A stretch of 64,000 bases of DNA, taken from Rivihabitans pingtungensis (lineage in GTDB: Bacteria > Pseudomonadota > Gammaproteobacteria > Burkholderiales > Aquaspirillaceae). The stretch is from positions 1-64,000 of the forward strand of contig NZ_QJKI01000015.1 in assembly GCF_003201855.1 (NCBI RefSeq), read 5' to 3'. Shown one piece after another: positions 36,559 to 45,101 of the stretch. The notes under the pieces are model-generated. The model made no database searches, was not told where the DNA came from, and worked only from the letters and a program-made list of their open reading frames with translations. The stretch's first letter is position 1, and every line of letters begins with the position of its first letter. The translations under genes were made by a program, and so were the position numbers.

Positions 36559-37359
36559 ATGCGCTTCATCCAGTACATGCACCCGGCCGCCCAAGCCCGC
36601 ACGGACGCCAGCGGCCTGTGCCCCGCCAACCCTGGCCCGCGCCACCAGCGCAAGTTTTTCCAGGTGGCCAGCGGCCACTGGCAGGCCGCTCCCCACGCGC
36701 CGGTGCAAGAAGGCCCGCTGGCCTTCTGGGGCAGCTGGGAGCAAGCCACCCGCTACACCCCGCTACCGGCCAGCAGCGACAAAGCCGCGCCGGTGGCCGC
36801 ACACCAGCCGGTGCTGTCCGGCCGTGCCCGCCACGGCAAGGACGCCGTGCGCGCGCTGCCGACCCATCCTTTTGTGTTTGACGCGCCGTTTTTGTTTTTG
36901 CCCGGCAAGGACAGCCCCAACCGCATGCTCAGCCGGCTGGAGCCGGGCGATATCGTCGTGTTTGGCTCGCACCTGCATGGCCAATTTGCCCTGGACACGG
37001 TGTTTGTGGTGAATGGCCGCACGCCGGTAGGCGATACCCAAGTCTCGCAGCTGTTTCGCCGGGTGAACGACAGCTGCTTTGACGACACCTCCCTGCCGGT
37101 GTATCGCGGCGCCTGCCTGAACCAGCCGCTGGGCGCGCTGGTGAGTTTTTTTCCGGCCAAACCGGCGACTGCTGGCGAGATTGCCGCCTTTAACCGGCCC
37201 ACGCTGACGCCGGTCGGCGCGCTGGAAGATCTGGTGCAGCCGCGTCTGCCGCATAATTTTCGTGGCCGGGAAACCCTGCTGCCCGCCGGGGCGGTATGGG
37301 ATGAAATCTGCCGTCAGGTGATGGCCCAGGGCTGCGTGCTGGGCCTGAGCGCCAGTTAG
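36559..37359 (+). CDS. Uncharacterised protein, 266 residues
   Basis: I do not recognise a named family. The protein has no signal peptide or membrane helix. Landmarks are QYMHPAAQARTDASG near the start, GPLAFWGSWEQATR, HPFVFDAPFLFLPGKDS, and the compact LEPGDIVVFGSHLHGQFALD followed by TVFVV. These give the look of a small globular alpha/beta domain. GAGGAAG is well spaced from ATG 36559, and an upstream in-frame ATG lies in the terminator. It stands alone between a terminator and a long non-coding region. Confidence 0.75.
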   Translation: MRFIQYMHPAAQARTDASGLCPANPGPRHQRKFFQVASGHWQAAPHAPVQEGPLAFWGSWEQATRYTPLPASSDKAAPVAAHQPVLSGRARHGKDAVRALPTHPFVFDAPFLFLPGKDSPNRMLSRLEPGDIVVFGSHLHGQFALDTVFVVNGRTPVGDTQVSQLFRRVNDSCFDDTSLPVYRGACLNQPLGALVSFFPAKPATAGEIAAFNRPTLTPVGALEDLVQPRLPHNFRGRETLLPAGAVWDEICRQVMAQGCVLGLSAS

Positions 37360-37552
37360 TTTGGTTCACCACACCCCGCGCCGCGCGCTTGGCCAGGCGC
37401 GTGACGCTGCATTCCAAGGATAGGCTGAAACAGCCGCCGCATATACGCCACCCTGAATCCAGGGGGTTGATTTTTTTTAGGCTTTGCTTTTGCCTGGCAT
37501 GATCTTTCGGTGTATATCGACACACGCAAAAACCACTGACGCGCCTCAACAT

Positions 37553-37608
37553 GCCCCGGGTGCTGACCGCCGCTAGGCTGCTCAGCAGAACCCGGGGCAA
37601 ATTTTTTT
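37553..37608 (+). terminator. Two-stem terminator-like hairpin
   Basis: GCCCCGGGT pairs with ACCCGGGGC around a loop that holds a second stem (GCTGA/TCAGC), followed by T7 shortly after. It is 190 bases from the nearest upstream stop, so it may end an independent transcript. Confidence 0.65.
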
Positions 37609-37669
37609 ACAGTGGGCATGGCACACACTTTTGCCTTTGGCGTTCCTGTTCAGGCAGCACTTCTGATTT

Positions 37670-37787
37670 AGCGCTGCTCACCAAACCTTACCTGGCATGG
37701 TTGCATGACCTTGCTGTGCGACGGGCACTGTCTGCGGTCGTGCGCCTGGCCGGACGCGCTGCGCGGGGTTTTGTGAGCGGCACTTAA
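37670..37787 (-). repeat. TAAGAGCCGC-family MITE copy E, inverted
   Basis: In reverse orientation: CTGCTCACCAAACC at the left, the core ACTGTCTGCGGTCGTGCGCC, and GGGGTTTTGTGAGCGGCACT at the right. It ends about 15 bases before the i-spanin start codon. Confidence 0.85.
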
Positions 37788-37803
37788 CGCCCAAGGAATA
37801 GTC

Positions 37804-38208
37804 ATGTTACTCAACCTGATCCCCGCCCCCTATCGCTGGGTGGCCATGGCGATTGGCGTCGCGCTGATTGCCGCCGCCGGCGCCGCTGCCGCTTCGGCTT
37901 TTTATCAACCCCGGCTGGAGCTGGCCCGCCAGCAAGCTGCCGAAGCCACCCGCGCCTATCAGGCGCTGGCCGACGCCGCCCAGCGTCAAAATGCGGCGGT
38001 CGCCCAGTTGCAAAGCGATGCCGAGCAGCGCGAACAACAAGCCCGCCAGGCCGTCAGCCAAGCCCAGGGCCAGGCCCAGCAGCTGATGGTGCAGGCTCAG
38101 GCCGTGCAACGCGAAACCGCCCCCACCAGCGGTGGCCACGCTGCTGCCTGCCAGGCTGCCAGCGCTGCCTTTGACGCCGAACTGAAACGGGAGCGTGCCA
38201 CATCATGA
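37804..38208 (+). CDS. Inner-membrane spanin (Rz-like) with coiled coil
   Basis: The 134-residue protein has one N-terminal membrane helix (about 12-34, VAMAIGVALIAAAGAAAASA). A long periplasmic coiled coil rich in Gln and Ala follows (QQAAEATRAYQALADAAQRQ), and a short tail. This is the layout of phage i-spanins, which span the periplasm and fuse with an o-spanin to disrupt the outer membrane. CCAAGGAATAGTC precedes the ATG. The next gene overlaps its end (ATGA) and encodes a Cys-lipoprotein, as in two-gene spanins. No phage genes flank it. Confidence 0.7.
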   Translation: MLLNLIPAPYRWVAMAIGVALIAAAGAAAASAFYQPRLELARQQAAEATRAYQALADAAQRQNAAVAQLQSDAEQREQQARQAVSQAQGQAQQLMVQAQAVQRETAPTSGGHAAACQAASAAFDAELKRERATS

Positions 38209-38471
38209 AACGCTCTCTGATTTGCGCGCTGCCCTGCGCCCTGTTGCTGGCCGCTTGCGCCAGCGCCCCGCTACCCGGCCCGGTGCAGGAAGTGCACATC
38301 CCGGTGCCGGTGCCATGCAAAGCCCCGGACGTGGCTCGCCCGGCGTTTGCGGTGGATGCCCTGCCACTGAATGCCGGTATCTGGCGGCAAATGCAGGCGC
38401 TGCGCAGCGAACGCCTGCAACGCCAGGGCTACGAAATCCAACTGGAAGCCGCCGTCAAAGCCTGCCAGTAA
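38205..38471 (+). CDS. Outer-membrane spanin-like lipoprotein (Rz1-like)
   Basis: The 88-residue lipoprotein has lipobox LAAC and a proline-rich mature start (ASAPLPGPVQEVHIPVPVPC). It ends in a helical segment RQMQALRSERLQRQGYEIQL. Proline-rich short lipoproteins coupled to a coiled-coil membrane protein are typical o-spanins. It overlaps the i-spanin gene by four bases. Its TAA stop is formed by the terminal TAA of MITE copy F, so the repeat begins exactly at the gene end. Confidence 0.68.
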   Translation: MKRSLICALPCALLLAACASAPLPGPVQEVHIPVPVPCKAPDVARPAFAVDALPLNAGIWRQMQALRSERLQRQGYEIQLEAAVKACQ

Positions 38472-38560
38472 GCGCCGCTCACTCAATGCCCTGGCGTAGT
38501 GGCGCGACCTTGCCTGTCTGCGGTCATGCGCCGGTGCGCGGAGTGTGGTGAGTGGCGCTT
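38469..38560 (-). repeat. TAAGAGCCGC-family MITE copy F, inverted and shortened
   Basis: TAAGCGCCGCTCACTCAATG at the left, TGTCTGCGGTCATGCGCC in the middle and GTGGTGAGTGGCGCTT at the right. The GTACN5GTAC portion is deleted. Together with copy E it brackets the two spanin genes. Confidence 0.75.
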
Positions 38561-38713
38561 GGCGCTGTGCATAAAATCCGTGATGCCCCCGGCGCTGACA
38601 GGCCGGGGGCATGCCATTGCGCTGACATGGCCCGCACTTGCCGTTACACTAGGCCATCCCAGCCAGCGGCCCTTGCGACCGCCTGGCCCACTCACCCCGC
38701 AGGATTTGCCGAC

Positions 38714-39511
38714 ATGCCCATGCACACCCTGGCCGATGGCCATTCGCTGTATTACGAACTCAGCGGTCCCGCCGACGCGGACACCCTGGTCTTGCTCAAC
38801 GGCCTGACCATGAACACCGCCGCCTGGGGCTGGCACACACCGCTGTACGCCGGCCAGTTTCAGGTGCTGACACTGGATTTGCGCGGCCAGGGGCAAAGCA
38901 GCAAGCCCGAGGCGGACGCCTACTCGTTGGCCCAGCAGGCCGACGATGTGGCCAGCCTGCTGGACGCGCTGGGCATTGCCCGCGCCCATGTGCTGGGGCT
39001 GTCTTATGGCGGCATGGTGGCGCAACACCTGGCGCGCCAGCATCCGGCCAAGGTGGCGCGGCTGGTGCTGGCCAGCACGCTGGCGTATTCCGACGCCGCC
39101 AATGCCGCCATTGCCGCCAGCTGGGAAGCCGCCCAGTGCACTGGCGGCGGCGACCAATTGTTCACCGACATGCTGCCCTGGGTGTTTGGCAGCCAGTTTC
39201 TGGCCAGCCAGCAAGCCATGCTGCAAGCCATGCGCGCGCTGGCCGCGCAAGCGCCGTGGGAGCCGGTGCGCCGGCTGAGCAATGGCGTACTGGCGCACGA
39301 CGCCCGCCCCTGGCTGGGCCAATTGCGCCAACCCACCTTGGTGGTGGTCGGCAGCGAAGACCGCATGACTCCGCGCTATCAGGCCGACGCGCTGGTGGCC
39401 GGCATTGCCGGCGCCCGGCTGGAAGTGCTGCCGGGCGTGGGCCACGCCAGCCACCTGGAAGCCCTGCCGCAGTTTGTCGCGCTGACCAGCGCCTTTTTGC
39501 GCGAGGCCTGA
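38714..39511 (+). CDS. Alpha/beta hydrolase, enol-lactonase-like
   Basis: The 265-residue cytoplasmic hydrolase has the nucleophile elbow GLSYGGMVAQ, the acid in VVGSEDRMTP and the histidine in GVGHASHLEA. The opening LADGHSLYYELSGPADADTL resembles 3-oxoadipate enol-lactonase relatives, but no aromatic-degradation genes are nearby, so the substrate is open. I start at ATG 38714; another ATG lies two codons on. A weak AGGA is upstream. Confidence 0.85.
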   Translation: MPMHTLADGHSLYYELSGPADADTLVLLNGLTMNTAAWGWHTPLYAGQFQVLTLDLRGQGQSSKPEADAYSLAQQADDVASLLDALGIARAHVLGLSYGGMVAQHLARQHPAKVARLVLASTLAYSDAANAAIAASWEAAQCTGGGDQLFTDMLPWVFGSQFLASQQAMLQAMRALAAQAPWEPVRRLSNGVLAHDARPWLGQLRQPTLVVVGSEDRMTPRYQADALVAGIAGARLEVLPGVGHASHLEALPQFVALTSAFLREA

Positions 39512-39620
39512 TGCCGCCTGATCTGACGGGGTGGCTTGTCATGAAAGCGTCAACCACAGCGCTGCCCTTGTCGTTACAATGTTTGTTAATTTCACCCGTC
39601 CGCACGCCGAGTTCTCATCA

Positions 39621-40406
39621 ATGACTGATTCCATTCTGTATTCCTTGGCCGCCAATGGCGTGGCCACGCTGACGCTGAACCGTCCGGAGCTGCACAACGC
39701 CATCGACGACGCCCTGATTGCCCGCCTGAGCGAGCTGCTGGACGAAGTGGAAGCCAATCCGGACGTGCGCGTGCTGGTGCTCACCGGCAATGGCCTGAGT
39801 TTTTCTTCGGGGGTGGATCAAGACTGGATGCGCCGCATGCAGGGTTACAGCGAGGCCGAGCATCTGGCCGACGCCCAGGCGCTCACCCGCGTGCTGCACA
39901 AGCTGGACACCTTGCGCCTGCCCACCATCGCCAGCGTGCAAGGCTCGGCCTTTGGCGTTGGCGCCGGCCTGGTGGCCTGCTGCGATGTGGCGGTGGCCAC
40001 CGCCGAAGCGCTGTTTGGCTTTTCGGAAGTGCGCCTGGGGCTGATTCCGGCCTCCACCGCGCCGTATGTGGTGCGCGCCATTGGCGAGCGCTCGGCGCGT
40101 CGCTATTTCATCACCGCAGAGCGCTTCAACGCCGAAAAGGCCAAGCGCCTGGGGCTGGTGCATATTGTGGTCGAGCACGAAGCGCTCAACGCCCAGGTCA
40201 CCTACCTGACTGAAACCCTGGTGCGCAACGGCCCGCACGCCATTGCCGGCAGCAAGGCACTGCTGCGCGATGTGTGGGGCAAGGTGATTGACCAGCGACT
40301 GGTGGACTTTACCGCCGAGCGCATTGCCCACGCCCGTGCCAGCGACGAAGGCCGCGAAGGCGTGGCGGCGCTGCTGGAAAAACGCAAACCCAACTGGCAG
40401 GCCTGA
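39621..40406 (+). CDS. Enoyl-CoA hydratase/isomerase family protein, methylglutaconyl-CoA hydratase-like
   Basis: The 261-residue crotonase-fold enzyme has VQGSAFGVGAGLVACCDVAV and the catalytic-loop SEVRLGLIPASTAPYVV. The latter pattern is close to the LiuC branch that hydrates 3-methylglutaconyl-CoA in leucine degradation. The other leucine-degradation genes are not in the window, so a general enoyl-CoA hydratase role is equally possible. ATG 39621 starts MTDSILYSLA, as expected for the family. The frame upstream is a shadow. Confidence 0.87.
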   Translation: MTDSILYSLAANGVATLTLNRPELHNAIDDALIARLSELLDEVEANPDVRVLVLTGNGLSFSSGVDQDWMRRMQGYSEAEHLADAQALTRVLHKLDTLRLPTIASVQGSAFGVGAGLVACCDVAVATAEALFGFSEVRLGLIPASTAPYVVRAIGERSARRYFITAERFNAEKAKRLGLVHIVVEHEALNAQVTYLTETLVRNGPHAIAGSKALLRDVWGKVIDQRLVDFTAERIAHARASDEGREGVAALLEKRKPNWQA

Positions 40407-40407
40407 G

Positions 40408-40513
40408 TAAGAGTCGCTCACGACACTCAGCGAAGCGATCCTGGCCTGGCGCACCACCGCAGACAGTACGGAGTACGGCAAGGCTGCGCAACGACGCCAG
40501 GGGGGGGGTCTAA
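40408..40513 (+). repeat. TAAGAGCCGC-family MITE copy G, right end truncated
   Basis: TAAGAGTCGCTCACGACACT begins one base after the hydratase TGA. The core CACCACCGCAGACAGTAC is present. At the right a G9 run and TCTAA replace most of the terminal repeat. Confidence 0.85.
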
Positions 40514-40788
40514 ATGCCCGCCGCTGCGCAATCTGTCAGACGCCCTGCCTTACCGTGCTCAGTGAGCCTGAGCCAAGTGCCTGCTTCGCCTCAGACCATA
40601 CTGTGGCTTACCACGACCGGCCGCCCTGCCCTGCATGGCGGCCGGTCAGCTTGTGTGATTGTGTCCATTGTGCATTTCTGCCATGCTTGGTGAATATCTT
40701 CACTCCGCCCAGGCGGACACCCCGGCCCGCCAGGCCTGTCCGGAGCCTGCGTGGCTGGCCCATTTTTGCGCCGGGCACGGGAAATCAC
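40514..40788. other. Intergenic region, about 275 bp
   Basis: A loose inverted repeat (CGACCGGCCGCCCTG and GCGGCCGGTC) lies near 40615-40650. I see no gene and no strong promoter. Confidence 0.35.
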
Positions 40789-41655
40789 ATGCGCACTTCA
40801 CTGTCATCCTGCCTTTGTCTGCTTTTGCTGACCGGCTGCGCCACCCCGCTGACGGCCGTCCGGGATTTTGCCAATGACACCCGCCGGCTGAGCACCAGCT
40901 TTACCCCGATGCTGGATCACGCCGTCCAGCAATGCGAGCAAGCCTTTCTGGATCGTCGGGTGTATACCACCGATGCCCCGCTATCCCGCTTTGATCCCGC
41001 GGCTACCTTGGCTGCAGCCCGCAGCACCTGCCAGCCGATTGCCCAGGAAAATGCCGCTGCCCTGGCCCTGGCCGATACCCTGACCGAATACGCCGCGCAA
41101 CTGGCCGCCTTGGCGGCTGATGGCGTGGCACAGCGCGCCGACGATGATCTGGACGCCGTCGCGGCGCAGGCCAAGCGTTTTTCCGCGCTGCCTGCGGACC
41201 AGGTCGATGCGGTGAACGGGCTGATCAGGTTTGTGGGCCATCGCGTGCTGGAGCGCAGTCAGCGCGACGCCATCATCGAGGCCCTCAACCACGAGCAGGC
41301 CGTGGGGGCGCTGGCCGATGCCCTGGCGCGCTATGCCGAACGGGTGTATCGCGCCACGCTCAACGATCGGCTGCGTGATCAACCGCTGCTGCTTGAGCAA
41401 TTGCGCCAGCAAAAAGCCGCACCCATCGACGCCCGTTTGCGCATGCTGGATATCCAGCGTGAGATCACTACCCTTCAGGCCCAGCAGCAAACCATTGATG
41501 CTTTGCACGCCGCCGTGGCACAGCTGAAAATCTCTCTGCACGCATTACGCGCCAATATCGATCAGCTATCCCGGCCAGAGCTGCTGGCCGAACTGCGCAA
41601 ACTGGGCAAGGAAGTCAACACCGTGCGCAAGCACCTTGCCACCCTGAGGCGCTAA
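40789..41655 (+). CDS. Uncharacterised helical lipoprotein, 288 residues
   Basis: The protein has a lipoprotein signal (LCLLLLTGC, Cys near residue 17). It is otherwise almost wholly alpha-helical, with heptad-like stretches (MLDIQREITTLQAQQQTIDA; ELLAELRKLGKEVNTVRKHL) near the C-terminus. No family is recognised. I chose ATG 40789 because it begins the lipoprotein leader; the longer frame upstream is not protein-like. The gene 57 bases downstream also encodes a small helical protein, and the two are likely one unit. Confidence 0.72.
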   Translation: MRTSLSSCLCLLLLTGCATPLTAVRDFANDTRRLSTSFTPMLDHAVQQCEQAFLDRRVYTTDAPLSRFDPAATLAAARSTCQPIAQENAAALALADTLTEYAAQLAALAADGVAQRADDDLDAVAAQAKRFSALPADQVDAVNGLIRFVGHRVLERSQRDAIIEALNHEQAVGALADALARYAERVYRATLNDRLRDQPLLLEQLRQQKAAPIDARLRMLDIQREITTLQAQQQTIDALHAAVAQLKISLHALRANIDQLSRPELLAELRKLGKEVNTVRKHLATLRR

Positions 41656-41712
41656 CACAACAAAAAATCACCCCGGCCGGCCTCACCGGCCCTTCACCCA
41701 GGAGAGCCCATC

Positions 41713-42111
41713 ATGCCCGACGCCTCTGCCGACCAGCTGTTTGACCTGGCTGACCAGATTGCGCTGATTTCCAGCGAACTGCTGCGCTTTCGCCTCAGAC
41801 AGCGCGCCAGCCTGAGCGCCACCGACCGCACCCGGCTGGAAGCCGCCGAAGTGGCGCTGGACCAGGCCTGCGCCCAAATGCGCGCCCAGGGCATCACTGC
41901 CCTGGCCCGCCAGAGCAAGGCAGCCCGCGATGAAGTGGCCAGCACCGCCCAGGCCGCCGAGGCCCAATTGCGCCGACTGAAAAAAATCGAACGCGTACTG
42001 GAGATTGCCGCCAGTGCCCTGGGGCTGGCCCAGGCTGCCATGGCGGGCAAACCCAAAGACATCACCCAGGCGCTTGGCCAGCTCAAGACCGCCATCAGCA
42101 CCAGCGTCTGA
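41713..42111 (+). CDS. Small helical protein of unknown function
   Basis: The 132-residue protein lacks a signal or membrane helix. It is predicted by eye to be helical throughout (DLADQIALISSELLRFRLRQ; AEAQLRRLKKIERVLEIAAS). CAGGAGAGCCCATC gives a strong ribosome binding site. It probably partners the preceding helical lipoprotein, as in a membrane-anchored and soluble pair, but nothing in the sequence shows what they do. Confidence 0.7.
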   Translation: MPDASADQLFDLADQIALISSELLRFRLRQRASLSATDRTRLEAAEVALDQACAQMRAQGITALARQSKAARDEVASTAQAAEAQLRRLKKIERVLEIAASALGLAQAAMAGKPKDITQALGQLKTAISTSV

Positions 42112-42118
42112 ACCAATG

Positions 42119-42151
42119 AAAAAGCCCCCAGGCCAGCAGTGGCAGGGGGCT
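42119..42151 (-). terminator. Terminator after htpX
   Basis: On the minus strand AGCCCCC pairs with GGGGGCT around CTGCCACTGCTGGCC-type loop bases, followed by T5. It also lies just after the convergent small-protein gene. Confidence 0.8.
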
Positions 42152-42181
42152 TGAGACGTGGCGTAACCGCCGTGATGGGTT

Positions 42182-43039
42182 TTATTGCTGTTGCAGTGCG
42201 GCGATACGTTCTTCCAGGCTGGGATGGCTGGCAAACAGCGATGCCGCGCCGCCGGCAATGCCCATTGCCTGCATATCTTTGGGCAGATCGTTGGCATCCA
42301 CCCCACCCAGACGACGCAGGGCATTGATCATTGGGCGAGTGTTCCCCATCAACTGGGCCGCGCCGGCATCGGCAGCGTATTCGCGCTGGCGCGAGAAGTA
42401 GGCCACAATCATGCTGGCCAGGATGCCAAAGGCGATTTCACAGACAAACACCGTCACCATATAGCCAATGCCATGGCCGGACGATTCATTGTCGCGGCGC
42501 AAGGCACTGTCCACCACCGAGCCCACCACCCGCGCCAGGAAAAACACAAAAGTATTCACCACCCCCTGAATCAGCGTCAGCGTCACCATGTCGCCATTGG
42601 CCACATGCGCCACTTCGTGGGCAATCACCGCCTCGACTTCTTCCTGATTCATGCTGTGCAGCAAGCCCGTGGACACCGCCACCAGCGAATTATTGCGCGA
42701 TGGCCCCGTTGCAAAGGCATTGGGCTCGCCCTCATAAATGGCCACCTCCGGCATGGCAATGCCAGCACGCTGGGCATGGCGGGCAACGGTGTCCACCAGC
42801 CAGGCTTCGGTCTGGTTGCGCGGCTGGTCGATGATCTCGGCGCCAGTAGACCACTTGGCCATCATTTTCGACATGAACAGCGAAATAAAAGCGCCGCCAA
42901 AGCCCATCACCATGGCCAGCCCCAGCAAAGAGCCCAGGCCGCCATGGCGGCCAAAGCCCAGCAGGCTGGCCACCAGGCTGAGCACCAGCATTACCGCCAG
43001 GTTGGTGGCAAGAAATAACACAACACGTTTGATGTTCAT
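42182..43039 (-). CDS. htpX: HtpX membrane zinc metalloprotease
   Basis: The 285-residue inner-membrane protease takes part in quality control of membrane proteins. Two N-terminal membrane helices come first ([33 protein letters not shown]), then the zinc site HEVAH at 141-145 and the third ligand region [20 protein letters not shown] 43039 matches the family start MNIKRV; an in-frame TTG three codons upstream is less likely. Confidence 0.96.
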   Translation of the reverse strand: MNIKRVVLFLATNLAVMLVLSLVASLLGFGRHGGLGSLLGLAMVMGFGGAFISLFMSKMMAKWSTGAEIIDQPRNQTEAWLVDTVARHAQRAGIAMPEVAIYEGEPNAFATGPSRNNSLVAVSTGLLHSMNQEEVEAVIAHEVAHVANGDMVTLTLIQGVVNTFVFFLARVVGSVVDSALRRDNESSGHGIGYMVTVFVCEIAFGILASMIVAYFSRQREYAADAGAAQLMGNTRPMINALRRLGGVDANDLPKDMQAMGIAGGAASLFASHPSLEERIAALQQQ

Positions 43040-43427
43040 CGCAGGCAATTCCGCACAATAAAATGGACAAGATAAACCGTGTGTCGGCAGTCAGCACAAA
43101 AAGTTTCGCTGCCTGCCAACGCAAAAAGCCCCGGCGAATACCGGGTACGCTGCATTTCTGTATATGGATGGCAGCCGTCAGGATTTCAACCGCACCGTGC
43201 TCTTACGCTATTCACAACACGCACTATTGCCGTCCTGGCGGGGCGTGTCGCGGAGCACACCAGGAGGGGCTGGTGTGTGGCTCTTACGCCAGGTGTGGCA
43301 AGGCCAACTCACATGACCGGCATGACTGATACAGAATGGCTGATCATCATGGCGTGCCAGCCACAAGGCGTGATACAACAATACTATTGGCATCAAAGAC
43401 CACCTCGTGAGTCTTGCCCTGTATGCC
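43040..43427. other. Intergenic region with MITE debris and a possible gene scrap
   Basis: Near 43220-43290 are MITE-like right-end pieces (CACACCAGGAGGGG; GTGTGGCTCTTA). On the minus strand, 43347-43430 reads GKTHEVVFDANSIVVSRLVA before a TGA. This looks like the last residues of a protein whose upstream part was replaced by MITE copies H and I. No start is available, so it is at most a remnant. Confidence 0.35.
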
Positions 43428-43511
43428 ATAAGAGCCGCCCACAACACCCTCTTGACTAGGCGCGCGACCGTAGACAGTACAGGCTGTGCAGCAAGGTCGT
43501 GCAACAACATT
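43428..43511 (+). repeat. TAAGAGCCGC-family MITE copy H, shortened
   Basis: ATAAGAGCCGCCCACAACAC, the core GCGACCGTAGACAGTACAG and GGTCGTGCAACAAC are present. The right terminal repeat is lost and the sequence runs straight into copy I. Confidence 0.82.
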
Positions 43512-43512
43512 A

Positions 43513-43628
43513 AGAGTCGCTAACAAAACTCAGCGAAGCGCTCCTGGCTAGGCGCGCGGCCGCAGACAGCACACGGGTACGGCAAGGCCGTGCAACGACG
43601 CCAGGAGGGTTTTGTTAGCGGCTCTAAG
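43513..43628 (+). repeat. TAAGAGCCGC-family MITE copy I
   Basis: TAAGAGTCGCTAACAAAAC and TTTTGTTAGCGGCTCTAA bound it; the core is CGGCCGCAGACAGCAC. It is near-canonical and tandem with copy H, upstream of the DUF4157-EndoU gene. Confidence 0.92.
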
Positions 43629-43719
43629 GGCGTGTTGTCAGCGGCTCCAAGTGTATGTGTTCTCCACTTTGCTTCGCCACTGTATCCAGGACGATGCAGT
43701 CTCGCGACAGGAAACAAGC

Positions 43720-44961
43720 ATGCTGCGCTCTTCCCAAGCCAAAATCAGCCGCGAACAGCACACACCGGCAGCCACACCCGCCAGGCAAGCCAGCCTGCAA
43801 GCTGGTTTTACCGATCATCGCGCTGGCGGTGTCACTGTTCAGCGTCTCGCCCAGCTCGCCCGACACAGCCAGCAGGCCACACAGCTACGCCAGCTTCAGC
43901 AGGCCATGGACAACAGCGTCCAACGCCAGGTGATCGAAGAAGAACCACGCCAGCACAAAGCCCACCCAGCCGCATCACCTGAAGAAGAAAAACTGCAGGT
44001 TCAGGGCAAGTTTGCCACGTCGCCCAGCGCACCACGACAGGACCAGACCACCGCCCTCAATCACACCGGCCTGCCAAACCAGCTCAAGAGCGGGATTGAA
44101 TCCCTGTCTGGATTGTCGCTGGACAAGGTGCGCGTGCATTACAACTCTTCGCAGCCCGCCCAACTGAATGCGCTGGCCTATGCACAAGGTACGGATATTC
44201 ACGTGGCACCGGGGCAGGAAAAGCACCTGCCGCACGAAGCATGGCATGTGGTGCAACAGGCCCAGGGACGGGTGAAGCCAACCCGGCAGATGAAAGGCGG
44301 CGTACCGGTCAATGATGATGCCGGGCTGGAACACGAGGCGGATGTGATGGGGGCAAAGGCCAGCCAGCTGCGTACTGTGCCGGGTGTGTCAATGCGGAGG
44401 GTTTCCGCCCCGGCATTCACTGCCCAAGGCACCGTGACGCTGCAAAGAGTGACGGACCAGGCCGTGACAGACGCGGAAGCCGAATGCAATGCCAATTATG
44501 TGGCAGCAGTCAAACGCTACAGCCATGGCTGGAAGAAAAAAAGCAATCAAAGCCGGGTACAGATTTTGAACTCTGTCCGTGACCATCAAGCCACCTGGAC
44601 GGCCGTGCGTGACCACGTCATGCGGGGAGGTGGCGGTGCACCGCCGACCGGCTACCACAGCAAGGCACTGGGCGCCGGTGCCACCTCGGTTGGGGTGGGA
44701 CCGACCAATCCGGTCGGGATTGGGCCAAACACGGTGTACAAACAGTGGACCAAGCAGCGAGGGCAACTTGCCAATAACAAGTTGAAAATCTCGACGTTCT
44801 TTCCCAACAGCTGGAATGAAACCAAGATTACCGCGTGTGTTTTGCTGAGTTTTGGTCCGCAGGCACACCAGATGACCGATCAGCTTGCCCTGGACAGCCC
44901 CGGCAATGCCACTTTCTACCCAAACAGCGCATTGGCTGATCCACCACAGCCCGCCCCCTGA
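43720..44961 (+). CDS. DUF4157-domain protein with C-terminal EndoU-type RNase domain (toxin-like)
   Basis: The 413-residue protein has a disordered Gln-rich N-terminus. A DUF4157 (eCIS core) domain follows, with [27 protein letters not shown] and the metalloprotease-like [10 protein letters not shown] (HEAWH 172-176). From about 255 the tail matches bacterial EndoU: RDHVMRG (297-303), GYHSKA (311-316), and STFFPNSW (358-365). EndoU domains are ribonuclease warheads of polymorphic toxins; DUF4157 proteins are often cargo of extracellular contractile injection systems. AGGAAA sits before ATG 43720. No immunity gene follows on the same strand, and no injection-system genes are in the window. 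Confidence 0.8.
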   Translation: MLRSSQAKISREQHTPAATPARQASLQAGFTDHRAGGVTVQRLAQLARHSQQATQLRQLQQAMDNSVQRQVIEEEPRQHKAHPAASPEEEKLQVQGKFATSPSAPRQDQTTALNHTGLPNQLKSGIESLSGLSLDKVRVHYNSSQPAQLNALAYAQGTDIHVAPGQEKHLPHEAWHVVQQAQGRVKPTRQMKGGVPVNDDAGLEHEADVMGAKASQLRTVPGVSMRRVSAPAFTAQGTVTLQRVTDQAVTDAEAECNANYVAAVKRYSHGWKKKSNQSRVQILNSVRDHQATWTAVRDHVMRGGGGAPPTGYHSKALGAGATSVGVGPTNPVGIGPNTVYKQWTKQRGQLANNKLKISTFFPNSWNETKITACVLLSFGPQAHQMTDQLALDSPGNATFYPNSALADPPQPAP

Positions 44962-45020
44962 TGACCTGCGGCGTGATTCTGGCGCGCCCGGTGTCTGCTT
45001 GATATTCGATTGCAAAAGCC

Positions 45021-45060
45021 AAAATGGCCATCCCCGCCAATACGGGGATGGCCATTAAAA
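45021..45060 (-). terminator. Hairpin terminator between DUF4157-EndoU gene and cysN
   Basis: AATGGCCATCCCC and GGGGATGGCCATT form a 13-bp perfect stem. A T-rich tail follows on the minus strand, so it mainly ends the cysDN transcript; it may also block the convergent gene. Confidence 0.8.
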
Positions 45061-45101
45061 CTTGGTAGCGTTGCGTAATTGCCTGGCTTTTTTCCGCAAG
45101 C

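Larger units (their letters stand above)
37360..37803. other. Non-coding region, about 440 bp, with terminator-like hairpin and MITE copy
   Basis: An eroded MITE fragment (GGTTCACCACACCCCGCGCC) lies near 37365-37410. An AT-rich stretch with TTGATTTTTTTTAG follows at 37468, then a long hairpin at 37553-37608, and MITE copy E at 37670-37787. No protein-coding signal is seen. The AT-rich stretch plus hairpin could make a small RNA. Confidence 0.45.

Noticed and set aside
37804-38471. Prophage
   Set aside because: Only the spanin pair is phage-like; there is no integrase, capsid, tail, holin or endolysin gene around it.
43063-43329. 88-codon frame downstream of htpX start
   Set aside because: Cysteine-rich, no ribosome binding site, and it overlaps MITE debris.
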